A stretch of 13,251 bases of DNA from Pseudomonadota bacterium. Its GTDB lineage: Bacteria > Pseudomonadota > Gammaproteobacteria > Burkholderiales > JABEVD01. Shown here one piece after another: positions 7,212 to 13,251 of the stretch. Within the stretch, counting starts at the first letter, position 1, and the number at the start of each line of letters is the position of its first letter. The translations under genes and the position numbers were made by a program. The stretch covers positions 1 to 13,251 of the forward strand of contig JAJZPK010000050.1 in the NCBI GenBank assembly GCA_021811205.1. The letters are read 5' to 3'. Below the pieces are notes generated by a model. It was not told the DNA's origin and searched no databases. It saw only the letters and a list, made by a program, of their open reading frames with translations.

Positions 7212-7898
7212 GTGGTCGTTCCCCGACAAATTTGCCGATGGCATGCCCATGCTTCGTTGAATGCACTGCAGGACGCGGCTGCGCAAAGTATTTCGCAATG
7301 CGCCGAGCGCGCCATTGCCGAGCGCGGGAGATTCAGGATCGTGCTTGCCGGCGGCAACACGCCCCGCGCAATCTACGAAAAGCTCAGAAACGCAAAAACG
7401 GACTGGGCGTCATGGGAAATCTATTTCGGGGACGAACGCTGCCTGCCTCCGGAGCATCCGGAGCGCAACAGCCTGATGGCGAATGAAGCATGGCTTGGTC
7501 ATGTCCCTATTCCTCAAAACCAGATCCATGCCATTGCCGCAGAGCTCGGCCCGATCGAAGGCGCACGCCGCTATTCTGAAATCCTGAATCGCGTGGATGA
7601 TTTCGACCTGGTCCTGCTCGGCCTCGGGGAAGACGGCCATACCGCCAGTCTTTTCCCCGAGAAGGATTGGGACGAACAGGATGCCTTTGCCGTATTCGAT
7701 TCGCCCAAGCCCCCGCCTGAGCGCGTCACATTGAGTCCGGCCAGGCTTTCCGCTTCCCGCAGCGTATATTTCCTGGTCAGCGGCGAATCGAAGCGCCAGG
7801 CGGTTTCGAACTGGCGCTCCGGAATACCCATACCCGCCACATTCATTTCGCCGGTATCCGGCGTCGACATTTATATCGAATCGCATCTTTTAGGGTAA
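7212..7898 (+). CDS. pgl: 6-phosphogluconolactonase
   Basis: A 228-residue lactonase of the DevB/SOL family. It hydrolyses 6-phosphogluconolactone, the product of zwf, to 6-phosphogluconate, the substrate of gnd. Conserved blocks are VLAGGNTPRAIYEKL (44-58), YFGDERCLPPEHPERNS (71-87) and LLGLGEDGHTASLFP (135-149). The start is GTG at 7212, with AGGA 7 nt upstream. It leaves a short N-terminus before the expected R-W-H-x-H strand, and no ATG in frame lies nearby. It diverges from gnd and is followed 2 nt later by dgkA, so the two are one transcript. With gnd and zwf it completes the oxidative branch at one locus. Confidence 0.95.
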   Translation: MVVPRQICRWHAHASLNALQDAAAQSISQCAERAIAERGRFRIVLAGGNTPRAIYEKLRNAKTDWASWEIYFGDERCLPPEHPERNSLMANEAWLGHVPIPQNQIHAIAAELGPIEGARRYSEILNRVDDFDLVLLGLGEDGHTASLFPEKDWDEQDAFAVFDSPKPPPERVTLSPARLSASRSVYFLVSGESKRQAVSNWRSGIPIPATFISPVSGVDIYIESHLLG

Positions 7899-7900
7899 GC

Positions 7901-8275
7901 ATGGAACAGGAATCTCCATTCAAAGGAAAAACCGGACTCAAGCGTCTCTGGAACGCTTTCCATTATTCGCTCGCAGGCTTTTCGGCAGCCTTCAGGAACG
8001 AGGATGCCTTCCGCCAGGAAGTTTTCCTGGCCGTCGTCCTGATTCCCATCGCGCTCATGCTGCATCTGGAGGGGACAAAGAAGGCCGTGCTCATCGGCAG
8101 CGTCCTGCTCGTGCTGATCGTCGAATTGCTCAATTCGGGCATCGAAGCCACGGTTGACAGGATATCCCTGGAAAACCACCATCTCGCCAAACGCGCCAAA
8201 GACATCGGCAGCGCGGCCGTGTTCCTCAGTCTCGTCAATGTCGTCCTTGTCTGGCTGCTCGTTCTGTTCGGCTGA
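7901..8275 (+). CDS. dgkA: Diacylglycerol kinase
   Basis: A 124-residue inner-membrane kinase of normal DgkA length with three membrane helices (about 42-57, 61-80 and 104-123). It phosphorylates diacylglycerol to phosphatidate with ATP. The active-site pattern is intact: Glu34 and Glu40 in the N-E-D-A-F-R-Q-E segment, Glu75-L-L-Asn78, Glu82 and Asp86 in ELLNSGIEATVDRI, then LAKRAKDIGSAAV (95-107). One family Ala is Gly (NSGIEA for NSAIEA). It starts 2 nt after pgl, with AGGG upstream. Directly after its stop comes a Pho-box-like repeat and then lipid-related genes, so it sits at the edge of a likely diacylglycerol-handling locus while belonging to the pgl transcript. Confidence 0.96.
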   Translation: MEQESPFKGKTGLKRLWNAFHYSLAGFSAAFRNEDAFRQEVFLAVVLIPIALMLHLEGTKKAVLIGSVLLVLIVELLNSGIEATVDRISLENHHLAKRAKDIGSAAVFLSLVNVVLVWLLVLFG

Positions 8276-8304
8276 CTGTCACAAAATATTCAACAAAACG
8301 TCAT
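8276..8304 (+). promoter_or_regulatory. Pho-box-like element (three 11-bp-spaced half-sites) before the glycosyltransferase
   Basis: Three half-sites, CTGTCAC (8276-8282), TATTCAA (8287-8293) and ACGTCAT (8298-8304), are separated by 4-nt A/T-rich linkers. Their cores TGTCA, ATTCA and CGTCA begin at 8277, 8288 and 8299, an exact 11-bp period. This is the arrangement of PhoB-binding direct repeats. A -10-like TTGAAT follows at 8314-8319, and the gene starts at 8340. The element begins directly after the dgkA stop. Confidence 0.6.
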
Positions 8305-8339
8305 CGTAACTTCTTGAATCGCCCTCAGACTGTGCTTTC

Positions 8340-9500
8340 ATGGAGAGCACAAAACTTCGGATTTCAGTTGTAACGGAGACCTACCCTCCGGAGATCAACG
8401 GCGTCGCCCTGACCGTGGAACGCATGGTCGAAGGGCTGAAAAGTCGCCATCACAGTCTGCAGCTGATTCGCCCCAGGCAGGGCGAATGCGATCATGTCGC
8501 ACCCAGCGAAAATTTCGAGGTCATCCTGCAGGGCGGCATCCCCATTCCCAATTACGAAGGATTGAAGATGGGCCTGCCTGCAGGGCGCGCCCTGCGCAAA
8601 CTCTGGTCCGCGCACCGACCGGACATCGTCCACATTTCGACGGAAGGGCCGCTCGGCTGGTCCGCGCTTTCTGCCGCGAAAAAACTCGGCATCCCGGTCT
8701 CGAGCGAGTTCCACACCAATTTCCACAACTACAGCAGGCATTACGGAATCGGTTGGCTGAGAAAACCGATCATCGGCTATCTCAAGAAGTTCCACAACAA
8801 GGCCGACTGCACGATCGTCTCGACGCAGGAAATGGAAGGCCTGCTCAAAGGAATGGGCATAAACAATCCGGTCATCGTCTCCCGCGGCGTCGACACGAGC
8901 CGGTTCGATCCCGCCAAGCGCAGCGCCGAGCTCAGAAGGCAATGGGGCGTCGGACTTGCGCAGCCTGTCTGTCTTTATGTCGGCAGGCTTGCCCCGGAAA
9001 AGAATCTCGATTTCCTGGCAAGGTCCGTGGAGCGGATGAAGATCGCGCAGCCTTACCTCAAATGCGTCCTGGTTGGGGACGGACCTGAAAGAAAGCAGCT
9101 TGAAAAGCGGCATCCCGATTTCATCTTCACCGGCATGAAAACGGGAGATGAGCTCGCCGTCCATTACGCCTCCGCCGACATCTTCCTCTTCCCGAGCATG
9201 ACGGAAACTTTCGGGAATGTGGTCGTTGAAGCGATGGCAAGCGGACTTGCGCTGGTTGCTTTCGATTATGCCGCAGCTTCCCAGCATGTGCGGCACGGCG
9301 ACAACGGGCTGGTCGCGCATATGGGCAACGAATCGGAGTTCATGCGTCTTGCCGTCGATCTCGCGAACGATCCGACTCGCATCGGCGATTTGGGAATCAG
9401 GGCGAGACAATCCGTGCTGGACCTCAATCAGGACAGCGTGAACAGGAAAATCGAAACCTTATTCATGAATGCAGCGGGAGGCGAACATGCAGCCGATTAA
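8340..9500 (+). CDS. GT4-family glycosyltransferase, probably lipid-directed (SqdX/MgtA-like)
   Basis: A 386-residue GT-B retaining glycosyltransferase. The N-terminal acceptor half has TETYPPEINGVALTVERM (12-29) and EFHTNFHNYSRHYG (123-136). The C-terminal donor half has YVGRLAPEKNLDFL (213-226), VGDGPERKQLE (245-255) and the E-x7-E signature at Glu289 and Glu297 (FLFPSMTETFGNVVVEAMASG region). The T-E-T-Y-P-P-E-x-N-G-V opening is shared with SqdX sulfoquinovosyltransferase and the MgtA/Agt-like lipid glycosyltransferases that glycosylate diacylglycerol; the exact sugar is not readable. The ATG has no clear Shine-Dalgarno. The gene follows a Pho-box-like element and overlaps the PAP2 gene, supporting a role in glycolipid synthesis under phosphate limitation. 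Surface glycan synthesis is the alternative. Confidence 0.85.
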   Translation: MESTKLRISVVTETYPPEINGVALTVERMVEGLKSRHHSLQLIRPRQGECDHVAPSENFEVILQGGIPIPNYEGLKMGLPAGRALRKLWSAHRPDIVHISTEGPLGWSALSAAKKLGIPVSSEFHTNFHNYSRHYGIGWLRKPIIGYLKKFHNKADCTIVSTQEMEGLLKGMGINNPVIVSRGVDTSRFDPAKRSAELRRQWGVGLAQPVCLYVGRLAPEKNLDFLARSVERMKIAQPYLKCVLVGDGPERKQLEKRHPDFIFTGMKTGDELAVHYASADIFLFPSMTETFGNVVVEAMASGLALVAFDYAAASQHVRHGDNGLVAHMGNESEFMRLAVDLANDPTRIGDLGIRARQSVLDLNQDSVNRKIETLFMNAAGGEHAAD

Positions 9501-10005
9501 ACACATCAGCCAACTCGATTTGTCGCTTTGCATCAGGCTCAACCACACAAGCCAGTATGCCTGGGTGCGCAGACTGTTCAGGACGGTCAGCCGCCTGGGG
9601 GATGGGGTGTTCTGGTACACGCTGATGATCCTTCTGCTGCTTGTCTTCCGATACGACGCCCTCTTTCCTGTCGTGCACATGCTGCTCACAGGAGGCACCT
9701 GCACCCTCATCTACAAATGGCTGAAGCAGAAAATTTCCAGGCCTCGCCCGTATCAGGTGAATCCGGACATTGCCTGCATCACCGCGCCGCTCGACAGATT
9801 CAGCTTCCCTTCGGGTCACACGCTTCACGCAGTGGCCTTCAGCATGGTCGCAGTCGCCTATTTCCCTTTTCTCGCCTGGGTCGTCTTCCCGTTCACGGCA
9901 CTCGTTGCCGTCTCGCGCATGGTATTGGGGCTGCATTACCCCAGCGACGTGCTCGCAGGCGCGCTGATCGGCTCATCCATCGCCTGGATTTCCTTCCTGG
10001 TCTAG
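9487..10005 (+). CDS. PAP2-family membrane phosphatase (phosphatidate phosphatase-like)
   Basis: A 172-residue membrane protein with the three-part PAP2 active site: KQKISRPRP (K80-x6-R87-P88), PSGH (108-111) and SRMVLGLHYPSD (Ser143-Arg144, His150, Asp154). Hydrophobic helices flank these motifs (about 41-56, 62-76, 117-142 and 157-172). The family removes phosphate from phosphatidate, phosphatidylglycerophosphate or undecaprenyl pyrophosphate at the outer face of the inner membrane. I chose the ATG at 9487 because GGGAGG lies 6 nt upstream; an in-frame ATG at 9469 has no such site. The gene overlaps the glycosyltransferase by 14 nt, so the pair is translationally coupled. Supplying diacylglycerol to the glycosyltransferase is the role suggested by context. 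It converges with the phospholipase C gene 14 nt away. Confidence 0.9.
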   Translation: MQPIKHISQLDLSLCIRLNHTSQYAWVRRLFRTVSRLGDGVFWYTLMILLLLVFRYDALFPVVHMLLTGGTCTLIYKWLKQKISRPRPYQVNPDIACITAPLDRFSFPSGHTLHAVAFSMVAVAYFPFLAWVVFPFTALVAVSRMVLGLHYPSDVLAGALIGSSIAWISFLV

Positions 10006-10019
10006 TGCATGTTAAGACC

Positions 10020-10877
10020 CTAAGCGGCCTGGAAAAGGCTGGCAGGCAGCGGGATTCTGTGTCGCAGCTTGTGAGGCGTGATCGATGCCATCCTTTCCTC
10101 GACCTCCCTTTCGATTTCCTCGCCGTACAGTTCGGCATGCCATGCGGGCTCTTCTCCTTCCAGTATCCTGTTGATCTGGGAAAGCCTGGATCCCGTTTCG
10201 CGCGTGTAGTAACCGAATCGCCTCGATAGCCATGGATCGATCCCTTTCGCCCCCATGTGGCAAAGCTGCAGCACCCTGCCGCCGCGCAAGGCGCTGACGC
10301 CGCGCGCCAGATAGACGAGGGATTTTTCCGCATGTCTGAATTCCGCACCGAAGGCCTGTGCAGCGTAGCCTGACAGTATTTCCCTGTGCCTGAAGAGCAG
10401 CCTGTCCGGATAATGAAAAAGATGGGGCATGATGTGTGCGTCCATGGCCCATTCGCAGAAGGCATGAGTCACGAGATGATGCCTTCCCCACATCTTCTCG
10501 TGCGCGGGAACGAAATGGTTGTGGGCGATGATGTCCACGAAGAGATGGCTGCAATAACCGAGCGCCATCGCACGCTCCATGTCGTTTTGCGCCGACCCAA
10601 GAAGGCGTCTGGCGCTTTCCCATTTGTGCGTCACTTCGAATGCAGTGGTGCCTGCCCGCTTGCCGAACATGGCCAGATCGGGAAGACATGCGCCGGCGAT
10701 CAGCAGTTCAGGAAACTGCTTGATCGCATTGCGGAAGCGCCTGTCGGTGATCGGAATGCCCCAGATCAGGAGCTGGCCGAAATAGGCATGGGTGAAAAGT
10801 CCCCATGCGCATGCGTCGTGGCTGTAGAGCAGAAGGGGCAGAAACCAGCTGATGAGAAAAGAAAATTTTCTGAACAT
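10020..10877 (-). CDS. Secreted zinc-dependent phospholipase C family protein (PF00882-like)
   Basis: A 285-residue protein with a signal peptide (basic MFRK, hydrophobic core to about 18) and a cleavage site after DACA, leaving Trp25 as the first mature residue. In Bacillus/Clostridium zinc phospholipases C the N-terminal Trp is itself a zinc ligand. The remaining ligand pattern can be laid out: His30, Asp67 (PDLAMFGK), His84 (VTHKWE), His111-x3-Asp115-x5-His121 (HLFVDIIAHNH) and His138-x3-Glu142. The spacings 111/115/121 and 138/142 equal those of the known enzymes. The predicted reaction is release of diacylglycerol from phospholipids in the periplasm or outside the cell. The start has GGAG 8 nt upstream. 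The C-terminal third has no recognised domain. A Pho-box-like repeat lies about 50 nt upstream. The family call is firm; catalysis is inferred. Confidence 0.85.
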   Translation of the reverse strand: MFRKFSFLISWFLPLLLYSHDACAWGLFTHAYFGQLLIWGIPITDRRFRNAIKQFPELLIAGACLPDLAMFGKRAGTTAFEVTHKWESARRLLGSAQNDMERAMALGYCSHLFVDIIAHNHFVPAHEKMWGRHHLVTHAFCEWAMDAHIMPHLFHYPDRLLFRHREILSGYAAQAFGAEFRHAEKSLVYLARGVSALRGGRVLQLCHMGAKGIDPWLSRRFGYYTRETGSRLSQINRILEGEEPAWHAELYGEEIEREVEERMASITPHKLRHRIPLPASLFQAA

Positions 10878-10927
10878 GGCCGCAACTCCTCGTTTTTCGA
10901 ACTATGCGCCATGAATTCAGCTTTTTC

Positions 10928-10956
10928 GTTACAGTCAGATGATTTTATTGTGACAG
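10928..10956 (-). promoter_or_regulatory. Pho-box-like element (three 11-bp-spaced half-sites) before the phospholipase C gene
   Basis: Read on the minus strand, half-sites CTGTCAC (10956-10950), AAATCAT (10945-10939) and CTGTAAC (10934-10928) have an exact 11-bp period and 4-nt linkers. The first seven bases are identical to the first half-site of the element at 8276. A TGAATT, possibly the -10, follows at 10919-10914. The first half-site lies inside the last codons of the upstream spermidine-synthase-like gene. The ATG is about 50 nt further on. Confidence 0.6.
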
Positions 10957-11730
10957 AAGCAGTTTCTTCTCCGTATGCCTGTTCATCTTCTTCAATCCTT
11001 CAACGAAATTGGGAAATTCCAGCCCGTATCTCGATGACAGGCTCTTCGCCGCATCCTTCAGATCCTGCCAGTCGAAATTGCCCACATATGTCTTGAACCC
11101 GAAAACGATGATGTTGCCGCGTTTTTCCGTAGGCAGGCAAAGGACGAGGTCGCCGAACGCCTCCTCTATCCTCGACAGATAGGTCGAAAAATTCTTGTCG
11201 CTTCCCCAGAGATTGACGACAAGAATGCCTTCCTCCTTCAATGCCTCTCTGGCATGGGCATAGAAAGCCTTGCTCGTCAGCGGTTCAGGCTGGGCATGCC
11301 CGTCGTAGGCATCGATCATGATGATGTCTGCAATGGCTTGTCTTCCGGGAAGATAGGCCGCGCCGTCTTCGATGACCACGCTCAGCCGCTCGTCGTCATC
11401 GGGCAGATGGAAGAGATGCCGGGCGACCGACAGAACTTTCTGACTGATTTCCACGACGACCGTTCTCGCATCTGTCATGTGTTTGTGCACGAATTTCGCC
11501 AGCGACCCGCCCCCGAGACCGATCATGAGGATCTCTTCAGGGGAAGGCTTGAACAGAAGAAAGGCCATCATCGCCCGGACATAGGCGAGTTCCAGCTGAT
11601 CCGGTTTCGAGATCCGCATTGCGCTCTGTATGGCGGTGCTGCCGAGATGCAGCGTTCTCACCCCGTCGGATTCGCTTACGTCGATTTCCTCTTCCTGCCT
11701 GGACTTGAATATCTTCTTTCCGAAGCGCAT
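10945..11730 (-). CDS. Spermidine-synthase-like (aminopropyltransferase/methyltransferase fold) protein
   Basis: A 261-residue Rossmann-fold protein of the spermine/spermidine synthase family. The SAM-type loop is GLGGGSLAK (71-79), the acidic residue after the second strand is Glu94 (VVVEISQ), a nucleobase-contact motif IEDGAAYL lies at 120-127, and the IDAYDG segment (139-144) carries the two Asp residues typical of the catalytic D-x-x-D. Canonical SpeE has G-G-G-D-G-G; here the Asp is replaced (G-G-G-S-L-A), so classical putrescine aminopropyl transfer is doubtful. Many such relatives have no assigned substrate. The start has GGAG 7 nt upstream inside the end of the MFS gene, with one base between the two genes, so it belongs to the leftward operon with the AmpG-like permease. 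Confidence 0.8.
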   Translation of the reverse strand: MRFGKKIFKSRQEEEIDVSESDGVRTLHLGSTAIQSAMRISKPDQLELAYVRAMMAFLLFKPSPEEILMIGLGGGSLAKFVHKHMTDARTVVVEISQKVLSVARHLFHLPDDDERLSVVIEDGAAYLPGRQAIADIIMIDAYDGHAQPEPLTSKAFYAHAREALKEEGILVVNLWGSDKNFSTYLSRIEEAFGDLVLCLPTEKRGNIIVFGFKTYVGNFDWQDLKDAAKSLSSRYGLEFPNFVEGLKKMNRHTEKKLLLSQ

Positions 11731-11731
11731 T

Positions 11732-13150
11732 TCAATTCTCCATTTTCTCGAGCATTTTTTTCACCCAGGGCAGAAACAGGTAGGCGGGAAACATCATGAA
11801 AAGCGTGAGCAGGAAATAGGGCGCATAGCCCAGATACTGCGCGCCGAATCCGCCGGCCCAGCCCGCAAACGAGCGGGAGAGCGCGAATACCGATGAAAGC
11901 AGCGCATATTCGGTCGCGCTTCTTCTCTTGTCGACGATCGCCATCAGGAAAGCGAGGAAAGCGGCGGTGCCCAGGCCGCTGTTGAAGGACTCTATCGCGC
12001 TTGCAAAATACATGAGCACCCTGTGGGACAGGACCAGCGTCCCGGTGCCGTGCGGGATGACCCATGCGGCGATCACATAGCCCAGATTCGAGAACCCCTG
12101 GAACAGTCCCAGCACCCAGAGCGCCTTGAATATTCCTATCCTGTCCGTCACCCAGCCGCCCGCCAGCCCCCCTGCGATGGACAGGCCGAGCCCGATGTTG
12201 ACCGAAACCAGCCCGATTTCGGTATTGGAAAATCCGGAGTCGACCCAGAACGGCTTGATCATGAAACCCATCGCCGAATCGGGCAGCTTGAAAAGCAGTA
12301 TGAAGACGAGCACGGGCAGAATGCCCGGCCGCTGCAGGAGGCTCAGCAATGCCCCGAACATCGGCCCTTCGGTCGCCTCCATCCGCTCGCTTTTTTTCAC
12401 CAAAAGCCGCGACAGCACGAAAACCGCAAGCACGACCGCGAAAGCGATCGACCAGAAGGATGGAATGCTCCTGGATACATGGATTGCTCGATCGACCAGC
12501 CAGAGGGCACCCAGAAAAAACAGCAGTATGGTCCCGAACAAACGCGGACGGGACAGGATGGATTTGATTTCGAGCGAGATCGACAGGATGGATCGATTCA
12601 TTCTCGGCTTTTCCCTGGGCGCGAACAGCACGCAAGCTGCGCCCGCAAGAAATACCAGGGCCGAGAGGGTGAAAGCCCCCTTCCATGAGACATAGTCGCT
12701 CAGAATGAGGATGAAGCCTGCCCCCAGCATCCCGACCCGATAGAAACCTATCCTCAGTCCGTTGGCAAGACCGATCTCCCCCTTTTCCAGGAGCTCGATC
12801 GAATAGGCGTCTGTCGCGATGTCGTTGGTGGCCGAAAAGAGCGTGATGGCGCCGATGCCTATCCATACCCAGGGACCGAAACCGGATTTGACCGCGAAGA
12901 AAAGCATCGCAAGCCCCATCATCAGGTCCATTGCCGCCATCCAGATGCGGTGATGCCGGAAGTGGTCGATCAGAGGCGCCCAGATGAACTTGAGCGTCCA
13001 GGCGAGACCCAGCAGGCTGATGAGCCCGATGCTCTTCAGTTCGATTCCCTGCTGCCTGAAATAGACGGGGAAGATGTCGTAGAAAAGACCTAATGGAAAA
13101 CCCGATGAAAAATAAAGCAGGGAAACCCAGAAGAATTTGGAGCGGGGCAA
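11732..13150 (-). CDS. AmpG-like MFS permease
   Basis: A 472-residue membrane protein with about 12-14 hydrophobic helices. It matches the AmpG/PAT branch of the MFS: FSSGFPLGL (14-22) in helix 1, KFIWAPLID (54-62) at the end of helix 2, and SATNDIATDAYSIEL (106-120), the counterpart of the AmpG S-A-T-Q-D-I-A-x-D-A-Y block. AmpG imports anhydro-muropeptides for cell-wall recycling; relatives in this branch may carry other substrates, so I give no gene symbol. The start is TTG, one base after the upstream stop, with AGGG about 9 nt before it. No ATG occurs in frame before residue 72, and starting there would lose the first helices. It is followed one base later by the spermidine-synthase-like gene. 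Confidence 0.85.
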   Translation of the reverse strand: MPRSKFFWVSLLYFSSGFPLGLFYDIFPVYFRQQGIELKSIGLISLLGLAWTLKFIWAPLIDHFRHHRIWMAAMDLMMGLAMLFFAVKSGFGPWVWIGIGAITLFSATNDIATDAYSIELLEKGEIGLANGLRIGFYRVGMLGAGFILILSDYVSWKGAFTLSALVFLAGAACVLFAPREKPRMNRSILSISLEIKSILSRPRLFGTILLFFLGALWLVDRAIHVSRSIPSFWSIAFAVVLAVFVLSRLLVKKSERMEATEGPMFGALLSLLQRPGILPVLVFILLFKLPDSAMGFMIKPFWVDSGFSNTEIGLVSVNIGLGLSIAGGLAGGWVTDRIGIFKALWVLGLFQGFSNLGYVIAAWVIPHGTGTLVLSHRVLMYFASAIESFNSGLGTAAFLAFLMAIVDKRRSATEYALLSSVFALSRSFAGWAGGFGAQYLGYAPYFLLTLFMMFPAYLFLPWVKKMLEKMEN

Positions 13151-13151
13151 A

Positions 13152-13251
13152 TCAGCCGCCCTTCGTGAAGCGGAAAACCGCCAGCGTGCCGAACAGATTC
13201 GGAAGGAAGGAGATGACCCTGCCGTTGTTGATGACGATGCGATCGAGGATG
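13152..13251 (-). CDS. C-terminal end of an unrecognised protein (5' part outside window)
   Basis: The last 32 codons of a leftward gene run into the TGA at 13154-13152. The end reads ILDRIVINNGR, then VISFLPNLFGTL, then AVFRFTKGG. I do not recognise the family from this tail. Its stop lies one base before the TTG of the AmpG-like gene, so the two are almost certainly one transcript and translationally coupled. It is incomplete by position, not broken. Confidence 0.6.
   Translation of the reverse strand, partial: ILDRIVINNGRVISFLPNLFGTLAVFRFTKGG

Noticed and set aside
8364..9410. 348-codon minus-strand open frame opposite the glycosyltransferase
   Set aside because: It is entirely within the well-supported GT4 gene and shows no protein-family signature; it is a compositional shadow.
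10006..10019. Possible terminator between the convergent PAP2 and phospholipase C genes
   Set aside because: The gap is only 14 nt and contains no stem or T-run, so I could not support a terminator.
9528..10229. 233-codon plus-strand open frame overlapping PAP2 and the phospholipase C end
   Set aside because: It is out of frame with the PAP2 motifs and antisense to the phospholipase; there is no independent start signal or family feature.

Overview
This window looks like the chromosome of a Gram-negative proteobacterium, most likely a betaproteobacterium of the Nitrosomonadales/Gallionellaceae kind. This placement is an inference from an Slp-type outer-membrane lipoprotein, a TusE/DsrC sulfur-relay protein, a TPR-methyltransferase of the COG4976 kind, a short-form 6-phosphogluconate dehydrogenase next to zwf, and a GC content in the mid-50s judged by eye. 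I see no rRNA, tRNA, CRISPR array or insertion sequence. It reads as ordinary, tightly packed chromosome.

Layout. From 1 to about 4,720 all genes run leftward (minus strand). Read in transcription order they are a 78-residue unknown protein, a Nit-family amidase, tusE, a TPR-methyltransferase, an Slp lipoprotein, an EntS-like MFS transporter and a small DUF2892-type membrane protein cut by the window edge. tusE appears to have its own promoter, overlaid by a 25-bp palindrome that closely fits the IscR type-1 site. From 4,721 to 7,134 gnd and zwf (overlapping ATGA) run leftward. Divergently from them, pgl and dgkA run rightward. Together gnd, zwf and pgl form the complete oxidative pentose-phosphate branch around one 77-bp divergent promoter region.

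The most interesting part is 7,901-10,956. Directly after dgkA lies a three-half-site direct repeat with exact 11-bp period and TGTCA-like cores, as in PhoB boxes. It precedes a GT4 glycosyltransferase and an overlapping PAP2 phosphatase. Converging on them is a secreted zinc-dependent phospholipase C (PF00882-like) with its own three-half-site, 11-bp-period Pho-box-like element. I propose a phosphate-starvation lipid-remodelling locus. The PLC and PAP2 enzymes would release diacylglycerol from phospholipid and phosphatidate, and the glycosyltransferase would cap it with a sugar. This is functionally parallel to the known PlcP/Agt system but built from unrelated degrading enzymes.

From 10,945 to the right edge the genes run leftward again: the C-terminus of an unrecognised protein, an AmpG-like MFS permease (TTG start) and a spermidine-synthase-like protein, closely packed as an operon. 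The last codons of the spermidine-synthase-like gene contain part of the second Pho-box-like element.
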